This document shows positions 45,801 through 53,986 of a stretch of DNA of 64,000 bases, in pieces; positions within the stretch are counted from its first letter, which is position 1; every line of letters starts with the position of its first letter. The stretch lies in NCBI GenBank assembly GCA_021287165.1, contig JAJTAY010000023.1, forward strand, positions 104,212 through 168,211, in the 5' to 3' direction. The DNA comes from Bacteroidia bacterium. GTDB taxonomy: Bacteria; Bacteroidota; Bacteroidia; Bacteroidales; F082. A model generated the notes under the pieces. That model was given only the letters and a program-made list of their open reading frames with translations. It was not told the DNA's origin and did not search any database. A program made the position numbers and the translations under genes.

Positions 45801-47219
45801 GCCGATAGTTCGCGCCGCTGGCTCGATGGTGTTCGCGACAACGACGAACCAGGATCGCCGCTCAACTGGATACGTTCAGGTACCTATAAGAGCCAGGGAT
45901 CGAGTACCGAAGACGACTGGAATATGTCATCAGATCCTGACCGTCCATGGGACCCCACTGAGAACTGGGAAAAGATGCTTAATGGTACCTGGGCACCTTA
46001 TGGCCTTGTCAGCTTTGGTAATAACTTCGGTCAGGGTGGTTCGCAAAGCTCCGTTGGCCCTGCATTCAGCGAGGATAGCAAAAACCAGAGCCGTTTCGAA
46101 AACATCACCAGCGTAGACATCGTTCTGACCCCAGATAAATCGAAGTGGACGCGTGTTCCGGTGCTTGAGATGCAAATGGATCGTGCATTAGCCGAAGGTG
46201 GTGCCCACCGTTTCAGCCTACGCCGCTCGCCATCGGTCAACAAGAACGGTCAGAAAGCCTCTTCGATGACTTTGCCGCCAAGCAATAACCCCGACGATCC
46301 CCACTACATTGGAAGCTACGGTATGGGTTGGTTCCCCGGCTATGCCATCAGCGTAGAAACCGGCGAACGGCTCAATATGATGTTCGGCGAAGACTCCTAT
46401 CTGTCGCAATACAACGGACGTGATATGCTCTTCAATCCCATGCCACGAGACCTAAGTATTCCGCAGGAGTTAGACCCGAATGTGTTTACAACCGTGGGTC
46501 GCAGGCCAGTATTTGGCGGTATGCATTATGTATATATCATGCGTCACGACTTTTACAGGTTTGCTCAGCTAAACGCCAATTTCTACTCTCCGGCTTATGA
46601 TGCAGGACGTTATTCCTTCAACATGCTTGATACCTTGTTTCAGTCGCGCTTCCCCTTCCTAACCAATTACTTCTTCTCACAGATTATGTATGTTGGTCTG
46701 CCAATGGCGGTGAAAGGTCAGGATTGGCTGTCGAATGAGGTGCGCATCAGGATCAGGACTGCAAAGCCCTATGCACGACACCATTCGCTGATTCCGCTCG
46801 ATGAGCCTTCGCCTGGTGTGCTGCTCAACAATGGATTCCCGATGTACCGTTTCTCTACCCGAGATCTTGCTACTGAGCTCAGGAATCCCGAAAAACTGCA
46901 GACGGACCTCGATATCGTAAATATTGTACCCAACCCTTATTATGCCTACTCGGCTTATGAACGCAATGCGCTCGACAATAGGGTGAAGATTACAAACCTG
47001 CCCGAGAAATGCGTAATAACCATATATAATATGAGTGGGACAAAAATCAGGCAGTTCAAGAAGGACGAGCCTAAGACTTCGATCGACTGGGATTTGAAGA
47101 ACTTTGCCGGAGTGCCAATTGCCAGCGGGGTTTATCTGATCCACATAAAATCGGACGACGGAGAACGCATCATCAAGTGGTTTGGCACCATGCGACCCAT
47201 TGACCTTAATACATTCTGA
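42861..47219 (+). CDS. Very large secreted protein with T9SS-type C terminus, unknown function
   Basis: A 1452-residue protein with an N-terminal signal peptide (hydrophobic about 14-32). The N-terminal part contains ARINAGGDMWWDL (71-83) and SMFSGSLWIGGLDINNQLKL (101-120), motifs I associate with large Bacteroidota secreted proteins of unknown function. FYDVDGDGEYNPLAGDYP (about 212-229) looks like a calcium-binding D-x-D-x-D loop. The C-terminal 90 or so residues (NIVPNPYYAYSAYE, then KITNLPEKCVITIYNMSGTK and DLKNFAGVPIASGVYLIHI) are a T9SS sorting-domain pattern, but the protein continues about 20 residues to RPIDLNTF. It is cotranscribed with the receptor upstream and the PorV/PorQ-like protein downstream. 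No enzyme domain was recognised. Confidence 0.88.
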   Translation: MLTMNNKMFQMKNIYPALLAAFLLFLFPTRPEARELQDPGGLKSTYALKQTTSGCAPSAAFEWLDINNIRARINAGGDMWWDLPGGTGSKYFIPKNGSATSMFSGSLWIGGLDINNQLKLAALRYRQVGNDYWTGPLTIDGTAATDVATCAQYDKQWKITRAMVDEFLSHTDPATGAFIPSDDYTIPKEILEWPAHGDVSKKQSYYLAPFYDVDGDGEYNPLAGDYPYYDIDNSLCKTRTPTMDESIEGVIWGSILADQVIKGDQTIWWVFNDKGNFHSETNGAAIGMEIRAQAFAFATNDEINNMTFYSYEIINRSTFELTNTFFSPWVDTDLGYAYDDFVGCDVHRGLGYCYNGKAVDGNGQPEAYGSQPPAIGVDFFQGPYMDPLPFDRPKYRFITNPQTGDTIGREQLCNESINGVNFGDGVPGNERFGMRRFVYHNNCSSGPTCDPRIAPEYYNFLRGIWKDGTKMLYGGTAHISGAGTVGPETDFMFPGNSDPCNWSTGGAPPNGGFGSNGFFWTEETGNNGSPNDPGDRRFMQSAGPFTLKPGAVNYITVGIPWARATSGGAWASVELLRVVDDKCQALFDNCFKVIDGPNAPDLSFQELDREIIVYISNSPSSNNYLEKYTEYDPNIIQPLPTDPTKRSDSLYRFEGYQIFQLKDATVGVESLKDPSKARIVAQFDKKNGVGKLVNFYFDEAIGATVPVVEVVGGDNGIKHTFRLTQDAFATGDVRLVNHKQYYYMALAYAHNEYMPYTDNPNVLGGLFGQKYPYLAGRKNIRLYTAIPHKTINGVVARANFGDSPEITRVAGHGNGGLIIDLKDETVAEIMSKPPALPGNVFGGPNYPIAYQAKYKKNRGPLNVRVIDPLNVVGTDYEFWMDSLRTIKLFHVTGEPDIQGDTASKQTARWFLKDLATGEIFKSDTSILANDEQLFLSRGISIQVNQPFKPGPYRVGQNNSNRVMFRVLAENNGFLESTISYADSSRRWLDGVRDNDEPGSPLNWIRSGTYKSQGSSTEDDWNMSSDPDRPWDPTENWEKMLNGTWAPYGLVSFGNNFGQGGSQSSVGPAFSEDSKNQSRFENITSVDIVLTPDKSKWTRVPVLEMQMDRALAEGGAHRFSLRRSPSVNKNGQKASSMTLPPSNNPDDPHYIGSYGMGWFPGYAISVETGERLNMMFGEDSYLSQYNGRDMLFNPMPRDLSIPQELDPNVFTTVGRRPVFGGMHYVYIMRHDFYRFAQLNANFYSPAYDAGRYSFNMLDTLFQSRFPFLTNYFFSQIMYVGLPMAVKGQDWLSNEVRIRIRTAKPYARHHSLIPLDEPSPGVLLNNGFPMYRFSTRDLATELRNPEKLQTDLDIVNIVPNPYYAYSAYERNALDNRVKITNLPEKCVITIYNMSGTKIRQFKKDEPKTSIDWDLKNFAGVPIASGVYLIHIKSDDGERIIKWFGTMRPIDLNTF

Positions 47220-47257
47220 CAGTAGCAGTGAGTTGCACCTAAAAAACCAAAGAACAC

Positions 47258-48319
47258 ATGAAAAGGCACATCAACTTCATCATAGCACTGACAACAGCAG
47301 CGATGCTCCTGCCAGCGACGCTCACTGCAGGTAATAAAGACCGTTCGGGACAGGCCGGAGCCTCCGAACTGCTCATCAACCCATGGTCGCGAAGCACCGG
47401 ATGGGCAAACGCCGGAATGTCGCAGATCAAGGGACTTGAAGCCATTTGGAGCAATGTGGGAGGTACGGCTTTCACAAAAAAAACCGAACTTATTTTCTCT
47501 CACACGAATTGGCTCAAAGGTTCCGATGTCAACATCTATTCGTTTGGTTTCACCCAACGCATCAGCGAATCGGGTGTGCTCGGCCTGGCGATAATGTCGA
47601 TGAATTTCGGCGATATTCCAATCACCACTACCGAATATCCTGATGGCGGTTTGGGTAATTTCTCACCCAGCCTGCTTAATGTTGGTATTTCCTATGGCAA
47701 AACCTTCTCGAACAGTATCCATGCAGGCTTTGTGCTGAAAGTTATCTCCGAAAGCATTTCCGACGTAAGCGCTGAAGGCGTTGCCATCGATGCCGGTATT
47801 CAATATGTTACGGGTGCTTTGGAAAACATCCACTTTGGCATCACCCTTAAGAATATCGGACCGACCATGAAGTTTTCGGGCGACGGTTTGTCGCTTCGCG
47901 CCTTCATCCCCGGACAGGAAACGCAGTTTACCCTCGAGCAGCGCAAGGATGCCTTTGAGTTGCCCACCCAGCTGGTTATCGGCGCTGGATATGATTTTCT
48001 GTTCGAAAACGATTATCGATTTACGCTCGCCGGAAACTTTACCTCCAACTCCTTCACGAAAGACCAGATCACGTTGGGCGGCGAACTTAGCCTGAAGGAT
48101 TATGTGATGCTGAGGGCTGGCTACACCTACGAAGACGGAATTTGGGATAAAATTGAGACCGATATGCGCACCAACGTAACAAAGGGGCTGGCTGCTGGCT
48201 TCACCGTTCAGGTGCCTCTGAACAAGGAGAACGGCTCAGCTTTCTCGGTTGACTATTCCTATCGCACCACCGATCATTTCAAAGGAAATCACAGCATAGG
48301 AGCCCGCATCAGCTTCTAA
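47258..48319 (+). CDS. PorV/PorQ family outer-membrane protein
   Basis: A 353-residue predicted outer-membrane beta-barrel of the PorV/PorQ (FadL-like) family: signal peptide, then QAGASELLINPWSRSTGWANAG and EAIWSNVGG near the N terminus, and a C-terminal IGARISF ending in Phe. PorV shuttles T9SS cargo from the translocon to the attachment complex. This copy sits directly after a T9SS cargo gene, so a dedicated escort role is inferred. It may be a paralogue rather than the housekeeping PorV. The 38-bp gap upstream has no promoter or terminator. Confidence 0.88.
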   Translation: MKRHINFIIALTTAAMLLPATLTAGNKDRSGQAGASELLINPWSRSTGWANAGMSQIKGLEAIWSNVGGTAFTKKTELIFSHTNWLKGSDVNIYSFGFTQRISESGVLGLAIMSMNFGDIPITTTEYPDGGLGNFSPSLLNVGISYGKTFSNSIHAGFVLKVISESISDVSAEGVAIDAGIQYVTGALENIHFGITLKNIGPTMKFSGDGLSLRAFIPGQETQFTLEQRKDAFELPTQLVIGAGYDFLFENDYRFTLAGNFTSNSFTKDQITLGGELSLKDYVMLRAGYTYEDGIWDKIETDMRTNVTKGLAAGFTVQVPLNKENGSAFSVDYSYRTTDHFKGNHSIGARISF

Positions 48320-48345
48320 GCTGTTGCTTCCGGCAAAAAATCAAT

Positions 48346-48391
48346 TATCTTTGCACAGCAAAAGGCCCTTACTCTGCTAAGGGTCTTTTTT
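48346..48391 (+). promoter_or_regulatory. greA promoter followed by a terminator-like hairpin
   Basis: TTG (48324-48326) and TATCTTTG (48346-48353) are spaced by 19 bp, a consensus promoter. Immediately after it, CCCTTA-CTCTGC-TAAGGG (48366-48383, extendable by three pairs) is followed by a T-run (48386-48391). The hairpin can terminate transcripts from the PorV gene, but it also lies just inside the start of the greA transcript, where it could act as an early attenuator. Confidence 0.6.
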
Positions 48392-48417
48392 ACTTAATAT
48401 TTCAAAACGAAAGGGAT

Positions 48418-48891
48418 ATGTCGGAGACTAAGTATTTCACCCAGGAGGGTTTGCAGCGTCTTAAAGACGAGCTGGACCAACTGATGAACAGGGAGAGACC
48501 CCGCATTTCGCAAATGATCGCCGAAGCGCGCGATAAGGGAGATTTGTCGGAAAATGCCGAGTACGATGCTGCAAAGGAAGCGCAAGGTATGCTGGAAATG
48601 AAGATTGCCCAGCTGCAGGAGCTCCTGATGTCGGCAAGGGTGCTCGACGAATCAAAAATGGACATCTCGAAAGTGCTTCTGCTGTCGAGGGTGAAAATAA
48701 AGAACCTGCGCAATGGTGCCACCATGTCCTATACGATTGTTCCTGAGAAGGAAGCCGAACTTAAAAGCGGAAAAATTTCCGTAAACTCCCCCATTGCCAA
48801 AGGCTTGCTCGGAAAAACCGTAGGCGACCAGGTGGAAATCGAGGTGCCTGCCGGCAAGGTTATGTTTGAAATAGTTGAGGTATCACGTTAA
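48418..48891 (+). CDS. greA: Transcription elongation factor GreA
   Basis: A 157-residue GreA of typical length. The N-terminal coiled coil contains ARDKGDLSENAEYDAAKEAQ with the catalytic acidic tip residues, and the C-terminal domain has SPIAKGLLGKTVGDQVEI. It binds in the RNA polymerase secondary channel and stimulates cleavage of backtracked RNA. The HIT gene follows after 12 bp and is probably cotranscribed. Confidence 0.96.
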   Translation: MSETKYFTQEGLQRLKDELDQLMNRERPRISQMIAEARDKGDLSENAEYDAAKEAQGMLEMKIAQLQELLMSARVLDESKMDISKVLLLSRVKIKNLRNGATMSYTIVPEKEAELKSGKISVNSPIAKGLLGKTVGDQVEIEVPAGKVMFEIVEVSR

Positions 48892-48903
48892 TAACTGTTT
48901 ACC

Positions 48904-49299
48904 ATGGCCAGCATTTTCAGTAGAATAGTCAGTGGCGAAATACCCTGCTACAAGATTGCCGAAGACGAAAACTATCTCGCCTTTCTCGACATCAATCCGC
49001 TTGCAAAAGGTCATACACTGGTTATTCCCAAGAAAGAAACGGATTACATTTTCGACATTGGCGATGATGAACTGGCGGGTATGATGGTTTTTGCAAAAAA
49101 GGTAGCACATGGCATCAAGGAAGTCGTTCCCTGCAAACGTATTGGCGTAACTGTGATCGGGCTCGAGGTGGCTCATGCTCACATCCATCTGATTCCGATC
49201 AATACCATATATGATATGGACTTTAGCAGGCCAAAAATTAAGCTTAGCCCTGAAGATTTTACAACCATAAGCAATGCCATTGCCAACAAAATTGGTTGA
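48904..49299 (+). CDS. HIT family nucleotide-binding protein
   Basis: A 131-residue histidine-triad protein. The triad is VAHAHIHLIPI (about 97-107), preceded by the usual IFSRIVSGEIPCYKI and FLDINPLAKGHTLVIPK segments. HIT enzymes hydrolyse nucleoside phosphoramidates or aminoacyl-AMP. The partner of greA in this operon is a common Bacteroidota arrangement. Confidence 0.95.
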   Translation: MASIFSRIVSGEIPCYKIAEDENYLAFLDINPLAKGHTLVIPKKETDYIFDIGDDELAGMMVFAKKVAHGIKEVVPCKRIGVTVIGLEVAHAHIHLIPINTIYDMDFSRPKIKLSPEDFTTISNAIANKIG

Positions 49300-49342
49300 A
49301 AATAATTAAAGGTTAAACGCCAAAGCATAAATTGCAACACTG

Positions 49343-49372
49343 AAATCCGGCACTGTTCTGCCGGATTTTTTA
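49343..49372 (+). terminator. Rho-independent terminator after greA-HIT
   Basis: The 8-bp stem ATCCGGCA / TGCCGGAT with a CTGTTC loop, extended by two A-T pairs, is followed by a run of T. It lies about 45 bp after the HIT stop codon. The rest of the 342-bp gap up to 49641 shows no gene or clear promoter. Confidence 0.85.
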
Positions 49373-49641
49373 TTTACACTTAAGGGCGCTTCAACGCCTT
49401 GCAATTACCTTGGATTCCATCCCGATTCGATCTTTCATAAACCAATAACTCTTACAGCCTAATCTTAAACTTAAAACGATTAGCCCGTTAATGCTGTTAT
49501 AGTTAACTTTACAAAAAATAGCCAGGTCTGTTGTCAGGATCTAAAGCCGGAACCTGAACCCCGGAACTTATTGCCTCAGTCTAATGCGTTTTTTAGAACA
49601 GGTTAAGAACCCAGCAGTGGACCCGGTTTAATAATTATCAG

Positions 49642-51708
49642 ATGCGAAAGATTTTTTCAATTGTTTTTCTGTTTATTCTGCTGGTTTGGCCGGCTTCCAA
49701 ACAGGCCAATGCACAAACCTTTGAAAGCAGTAATCTGCCGATTGTTATCATCAATACCGATATCAACCCATCGACGGGTCAACCAACGCCAATACCCGAC
49801 GAGCCCAAGGTACCAGCCACAATGAAGATTATTTATCGGCCCGATGGCTCGCGTAACTACCTGACTGACCAAAACAATCCAGCATATCTGAATTATAACG
49901 GAAGGATTGGTATCGAGACAAGAGGCTCCACCTCGCAAATGCTTCCAAAAAAGCCTTACGGTCTGACTACCCGATTGGCCGATGACGTTACGAACAACAA
50001 TGTTTCGATACTTGGTATGCCCAGCGAAAACGACTGGATTCTAAATGCACTGGCCTACGATCCCTCGCTTATTCGCGACTACATCTCCTACAAATTATCC
50101 GAAAGCATCGGAAATTATGCAACGCGGGGCAGATATTGTGAGGTTGTCGTGAACGGTGATTACAAAGGTCTTTACATTTTCATGGAAAAAATCAAGATCG
50201 ATACCGACCGGCTTAATCTTGTTAAGCTGACCACCTCCGACAATACTCAGCCTTCCCTGAGCGGTGGATACATCACCAAGGCCGATAAAACAACCGGAGG
50301 AGATCCCGTGGCTTGGACAATGCCGTGTTATTCAGGAGCTAATGCCAATGTTGCATATATTCACGATCAGCCGAAGCCTGAAGACATCACTGTGTCGCAG
50401 CACAACTATATTAAAGATTATTTTACTGCCTTTCAATCGGCCATGACGGCCCAGAATGCCTCGCTTGTGAATGGATTTCCAACGATGATCGATGTGGCCA
50501 CCTTTGTTGATTTCATGCTGATCAACGAGTTCGCGTCAAATGTTGATGCTTACCAGTATAGCACTTTTTTTCATAAGGACCGTGGAGGAAAGCTTAGAGC
50601 AGGGCCAATCTGGGATTTGAACCTTACCTATGGTAATGATCTTTTTCACTGGGGTTTCAACCGCAGCCATACCAATGTCTGGCAATTCAACTATGAAAAC
50701 AGGGGGTCGAGGTTCTGGAAAGACCTGTTTGATAACCCTACATTCAAATGCTATCTGGCAAAACGCTGGAACGAGGTTTCAGCCACCGGACAACCGCTGA
50801 ACAATGCTGCCGTGGCAGAGCTAATCGATCAGACCGTAAACCTTATCAGCGAGGCCGCAGTGCGCGAACAACAGCGCTGGGGAACAGTTGGCTATCATCA
50901 GGGACATATTTACAGCATGAAATCGTGGATTTTGTCGCGCATTAACTGGCTGAATATCAATCTGCCAGGCTTTCAAACCTGCGCAAACCCAGTGTTGCCT
51001 CCACTTGTAATTAATCGCATACACTATCATCCCAAAGCTGCCCAGGGATTCGCAAAAGACGATCTGGAGTTTATCGAAATAACAAACAACAGCGCCCAAA
51101 CCGTCAACCTTACGGGTTTGTTTATCCGTGAGCCCGGAATCGCCTATCAGTTTCCGCCCAACAGTATCATCGCTCCGGGAGCTGCCATCCGCCTTGCCTC
51201 CAATGCTACTGTCTTTCTGCAGTTCTATGGATTTGCCCCATTCGGCCAATACACCCGATACCTGTCGAATAAATCCTACAAGATCGTGCTTTCCGACGCC
51301 TGGGGCAATGTGATTGACGAAGTGCACTATCACGACAGTGCACCATGGCCAACGCAGCCCGACGGCAACGGCCCTCATCTTAAACTGATTGATCTGAACC
51401 TCGACAACAGCCTGCCGCAAAACTGGATAGCCAGCAATGAGCAACTGGTTGGAGCAGTGGAGATCCATGCGTTAACAACCGTTCGCATTGCGCCAAACCC
51501 AGTTACCGACATAGCTTTGGTGCGTAGTGAAGAACCATTATCACGACTTGTGTTGCAAGATGCAACCGGACGAACAGTAATGCTTTTTGATGGCCGCGAC
51601 CAGCAGGAACTGACGATCAACTTGCAAGGGATGATGGCTCAGGTTTATTTTCTCAAGGTTTTCACCGTTTCCGGTAAAAGCGCGGTTCAGAAGCTCATCA
51701 AGCGCTGA
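49642..51708 (+). CDS. Secreted CotH-kinase protein with lamin-tail domain and T9SS sorting domain
   Basis: A 688-residue secreted protein. After the signal peptide (to about residue 25) comes a CotH kinase domain (about 60-440) with IGIETRGSTSQMLPKKPYGL, ILNALAYDPSLIRDYISYKL, EKIKIDTDR and the metal-binding GPIWDLNLTYGN. A lamin-tail-type domain follows (about 450-570; IHYHPKAAQGFAKDDLEFIE, GNVIDEVHYHDSAPWP). The end is a T9SS type A domain (VRIAPNPVTDIALV to VQKLIKR). CotH domains are atypical secreted protein kinases in spore coats; in Bacteroidota the target is not known. It is a single gene with a poorly defined promoter. Confidence 0.92.
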   Translation: MRKIFSIVFLFILLVWPASKQANAQTFESSNLPIVIINTDINPSTGQPTPIPDEPKVPATMKIIYRPDGSRNYLTDQNNPAYLNYNGRIGIETRGSTSQMLPKKPYGLTTRLADDVTNNNVSILGMPSENDWILNALAYDPSLIRDYISYKLSESIGNYATRGRYCEVVVNGDYKGLYIFMEKIKIDTDRLNLVKLTTSDNTQPSLSGGYITKADKTTGGDPVAWTMPCYSGANANVAYIHDQPKPEDITVSQHNYIKDYFTAFQSAMTAQNASLVNGFPTMIDVATFVDFMLINEFASNVDAYQYSTFFHKDRGGKLRAGPIWDLNLTYGNDLFHWGFNRSHTNVWQFNYENRGSRFWKDLFDNPTFKCYLAKRWNEVSATGQPLNNAAVAELIDQTVNLISEAAVREQQRWGTVGYHQGHIYSMKSWILSRINWLNINLPGFQTCANPVLPPLVINRIHYHPKAAQGFAKDDLEFIEITNNSAQTVNLTGLFIREPGIAYQFPPNSIIAPGAAIRLASNATVFLQFYGFAPFGQYTRYLSNKSYKIVLSDAWGNVIDEVHYHDSAPWPTQPDGNGPHLKLIDLNLDNSLPQNWIASNEQLVGAVEIHALTTVRIAPNPVTDIALVRSEEPLSRLVLQDATGRTVMLFDGRDQQELTINLQGMMAQVYFLKVFTVSGKSAVQKLIKR

Positions 51709-51849
51709 TCATTCCTGGGCAGGCCCGACAGCTGTCCGTTAACGATGCTCTGCTTTCTCCAAAACTTCCTTAACAATCCTTGGGCAAGGCGGTTTTGAAT
51801 TTTGGCATGGTTTTAGTTTTTTTCGAGATGAACTAATAACCCCAAAGCC

Positions 51850-53364
51850 ATGAAAAAGCTTGTAACCATCGCCTTAGCCATTTTGGTATCAGCAGGTACG
51901 CTTTCGGCGCGCAAACCTGCAGACAACAGGGAGTATCTCGGACTTCCGGGCGATAACCTGAATCTTTTCGCCGTTATGAAACTCTTCCAGGAGTCCGAAA
52001 CGCTCGAAGCTTTCGAAAGGGGGCTGAACAATCCGGACAATATGATCAATAACCTCGACCTCAACGGGGATAATTATGTGGATTACATTATGGTGCAGCA
52101 CTACCCCGACGGCAATGTGCACAACATTGTACTCAGGGTGGCCCTCAACAAAAGGGAATATCAGGATGTGGCTGTGATCACCGTCGAAAACCTTCGTAAT
52201 GGTGCTGTTCAGCTGCAGATCATCGGCGATGAAGCCCTTTACGGACCAAACTATATCATCGAACCCAACTACAGCGAGACACCCAATCCGGGCTATATGG
52301 GCAACAATTATCGGCGACACAACAACAATAAAGTAAAGGTTGTTACCACCACCTATTATGAAGTGGCAGCCTGGCCGGTGATTGTTTACATCAATCGTCC
52401 CGGTTATGTAGTATGGCGCTCTTCGTGGTCGTGGGGATATTATCCTGACTACTGGAGGCCCTGGACTCCCTATTACTGGCACTACTATTACGGATATCAC
52501 TACAACTGGTTCGGATATTACCATGTTTACTACAGACCCTACGATCACATCCGTTGCAAGCACTACAGGGTGAACTACTACACCACAATTCGTCATACCT
52601 CGCCCACGGTGATTGTGAATGTAAATAAAGGGAAGTATAAGAACACCTACAGCCGTCCTGAGCTTAGGGCTGAAGGCGAACGCCTCTACAGCCACAGGGC
52701 CAGCATGAGCGGCGGCAATTTGCCTGCCGAACGCGCTCCACGCTATGAGGAAACTAACCCAAGACCTGTAAACGCAGGAAACGACAGGGGTGTAAGACAA
52801 CAAGACGATCGAGTTAACCGCGGTGTTGTCAACGAGCGTCCTGCACGCGATACAGAACGTGCACCCCGTGCATCGGAAACAAGGCCCACACGCGAAGAGT
52901 CAGTAAACCGTCCTGCTCCACGAGCCGGCGAGGCAAGACCTGAGGTGCGTCGTGAAGAGCCGGCAACCCGTCCAAACAGGGAAGAGCGTTTTGGTGCCCC
53001 TGCGCAAAGGTCTGGAAATGAGATGAGAAGAAACGAGCCTGTGCCACAGGAAAGAAGTCAGACCCGCACGATCTCTCGTCCGGAAAGAGAGGAACGCGAT
53101 GTTCGTCGCAGCGAAACGGTAAGAACCGAGCGCAGTCTGCCGGCCGAAAGGAGCTCAGGAACCACTGTCCGTCCCGGCCGCAGCGAGCAGCAAAACCAGT
53201 CTCGTAATTCCGGTCAATCGGTTGAGCGCAGTCGCCAGAGCGAAAACAGCAACAGTGAAGTTAGTCGTCCGGCGCGCAATCAGGAGAGAAAGACCAATGA
53301 GCGTTCCTCCCGTAACAGCGAAAGCTCGGAGCGCAGCAGTCGTTCGGGCGAAAGCCGTCGTTAA
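51850..53364 (+). CDS. Secreted protein with Tyr/Trp-rich middle and Arg/Ser/Glu-rich disordered tail
   Basis: A 504-residue protein with a signal peptide (MKKLVTIALAILVSAGTLSA). Residues 25-145 form a small globular domain with an EF-hand-like loop DLNGDNYVDY. Residues about 175-245 are extraordinarily rich in Tyr, Trp, His and Pro (WSWGYYPDYWRPWTPYYWHY and similar). From about 265 to the end the chain is low-complexity, Arg/Glu/Ser/Asn/Pro-rich and surely disordered. I do not know a function; a matrix, adhesive or RNA/polyanion-binding role would fit the composition but is speculative. The lipoprotein gene follows after 19 bp, so the two are likely cotranscribed. Confidence 0.8.
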   Translation: MKKLVTIALAILVSAGTLSARKPADNREYLGLPGDNLNLFAVMKLFQESETLEAFERGLNNPDNMINNLDLNGDNYVDYIMVQHYPDGNVHNIVLRVALNKREYQDVAVITVENLRNGAVQLQIIGDEALYGPNYIIEPNYSETPNPGYMGNNYRRHNNNKVKVVTTTYYEVAAWPVIVYINRPGYVVWRSSWSWGYYPDYWRPWTPYYWHYYYGYHYNWFGYYHVYYRPYDHIRCKHYRVNYYTTIRHTSPTVIVNVNKGKYKNTYSRPELRAEGERLYSHRASMSGGNLPAERAPRYEETNPRPVNAGNDRGVRQQDDRVNRGVVNERPARDTERAPRASETRPTREESVNRPAPRAGEARPEVRREEPATRPNREERFGAPAQRSGNEMRRNEPVPQERSQTRTISRPEREERDVRRSETVRTERSLPAERSSGTTVRPGRSEQQNQSRNSGQSVERSRQSENSNSEVSRPARNQERKTNERSSRNSESSERSSRSGESRR

Positions 53365-53383
53365 ACCATAAACAGCAATTGCC

Positions 53384-53875
53384 ATGAAAGTTTCTGCCAG
53401 TCTATTTTTGATGTTGGTTATCGGCCTGACTGCCTGCAAAAAGCAAAGCAATGAAGAACTGCTTGTAAGAAACGACCCGCGAAGGTCTGCCGAATTGCGT
53501 TCAAGCAGCGAGGTTCATACGATTGGTAACAACCGGCTGGAGCTCAGCACCTACCTATGGCGCGATTTTATGCCAGGCACCGTGGGAACGGATGGCAGCA
53601 AGCTGATGGGCGTAATCAGGCTGCAGGATGCGCAAGGGGCGGCTTTATCCAACTCCATAAAGCTGAGGCGTTTGCACGTGGTAAAAGGGAACGAGATCTG
53701 GACAACAGGCTTCGCCGAGGTCCGATCGGATGATGCAACAATTTTGGAGGGAGTAGTCCGCAATGGCCCATACTGGGGACCGAGTATTAATGTCGATGTC
53801 ATCTGTGAGTTTGATTATCTGGGTAAGTCTTACTTCATCCAGGCCAAATCGCAGCCCATACACCGGACAGATTGA
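53384..53875 (+). CDS. Predicted lipoprotein of unknown function
   Basis: A 163-residue protein with lipobox LTAC (Cys about 18), a short polar linker and a beta-rich domain (LSTYLWRDFMPGTVGTDGSK, VVRNGPYWGPSINVDVICEF). No family is recognised with confidence. It starts 19 bp after the Tyr/Trp-rich protein and is closed by a bidirectional terminator. Confidence 0.75.
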   Translation: MKVSASLFLMLVIGLTACKKQSNEELLVRNDPRRSAELRSSSEVHTIGNNRLELSTYLWRDFMPGTVGTDGSKLMGVIRLQDAQGAALSNSIKLRRLHVVKGNEIWTTGFAEVRSDDATILEGVVRNGPYWGPSINVDVICEFDYLGKSYFIQAKSQPIHRTD

Positions 53876-53926
53876 CCTTTCAGCAACACTATTCAAAGAG
53901 CTTTGTGATTTGAGATGTATAAAACG

Positions 53927-53959
53927 AAAACGGGCGGCCTGATCAAAGCCGCCCGTTTT
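53927..53959. terminator. Bidirectional hairpin terminator between convergent operons
   Basis: AAAACGGGCGGC and GCCGCCCGTTTT form a 12-bp stem with loop CTGATCAAA (53939-53947). It has T-runs in both directions and can end both the lipoprotein transcript (+) and the RND operon (-). Confidence 0.9.
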
Positions 53960-53986
53960 CATTGTGAACCCAGGGATTGATTTTAT

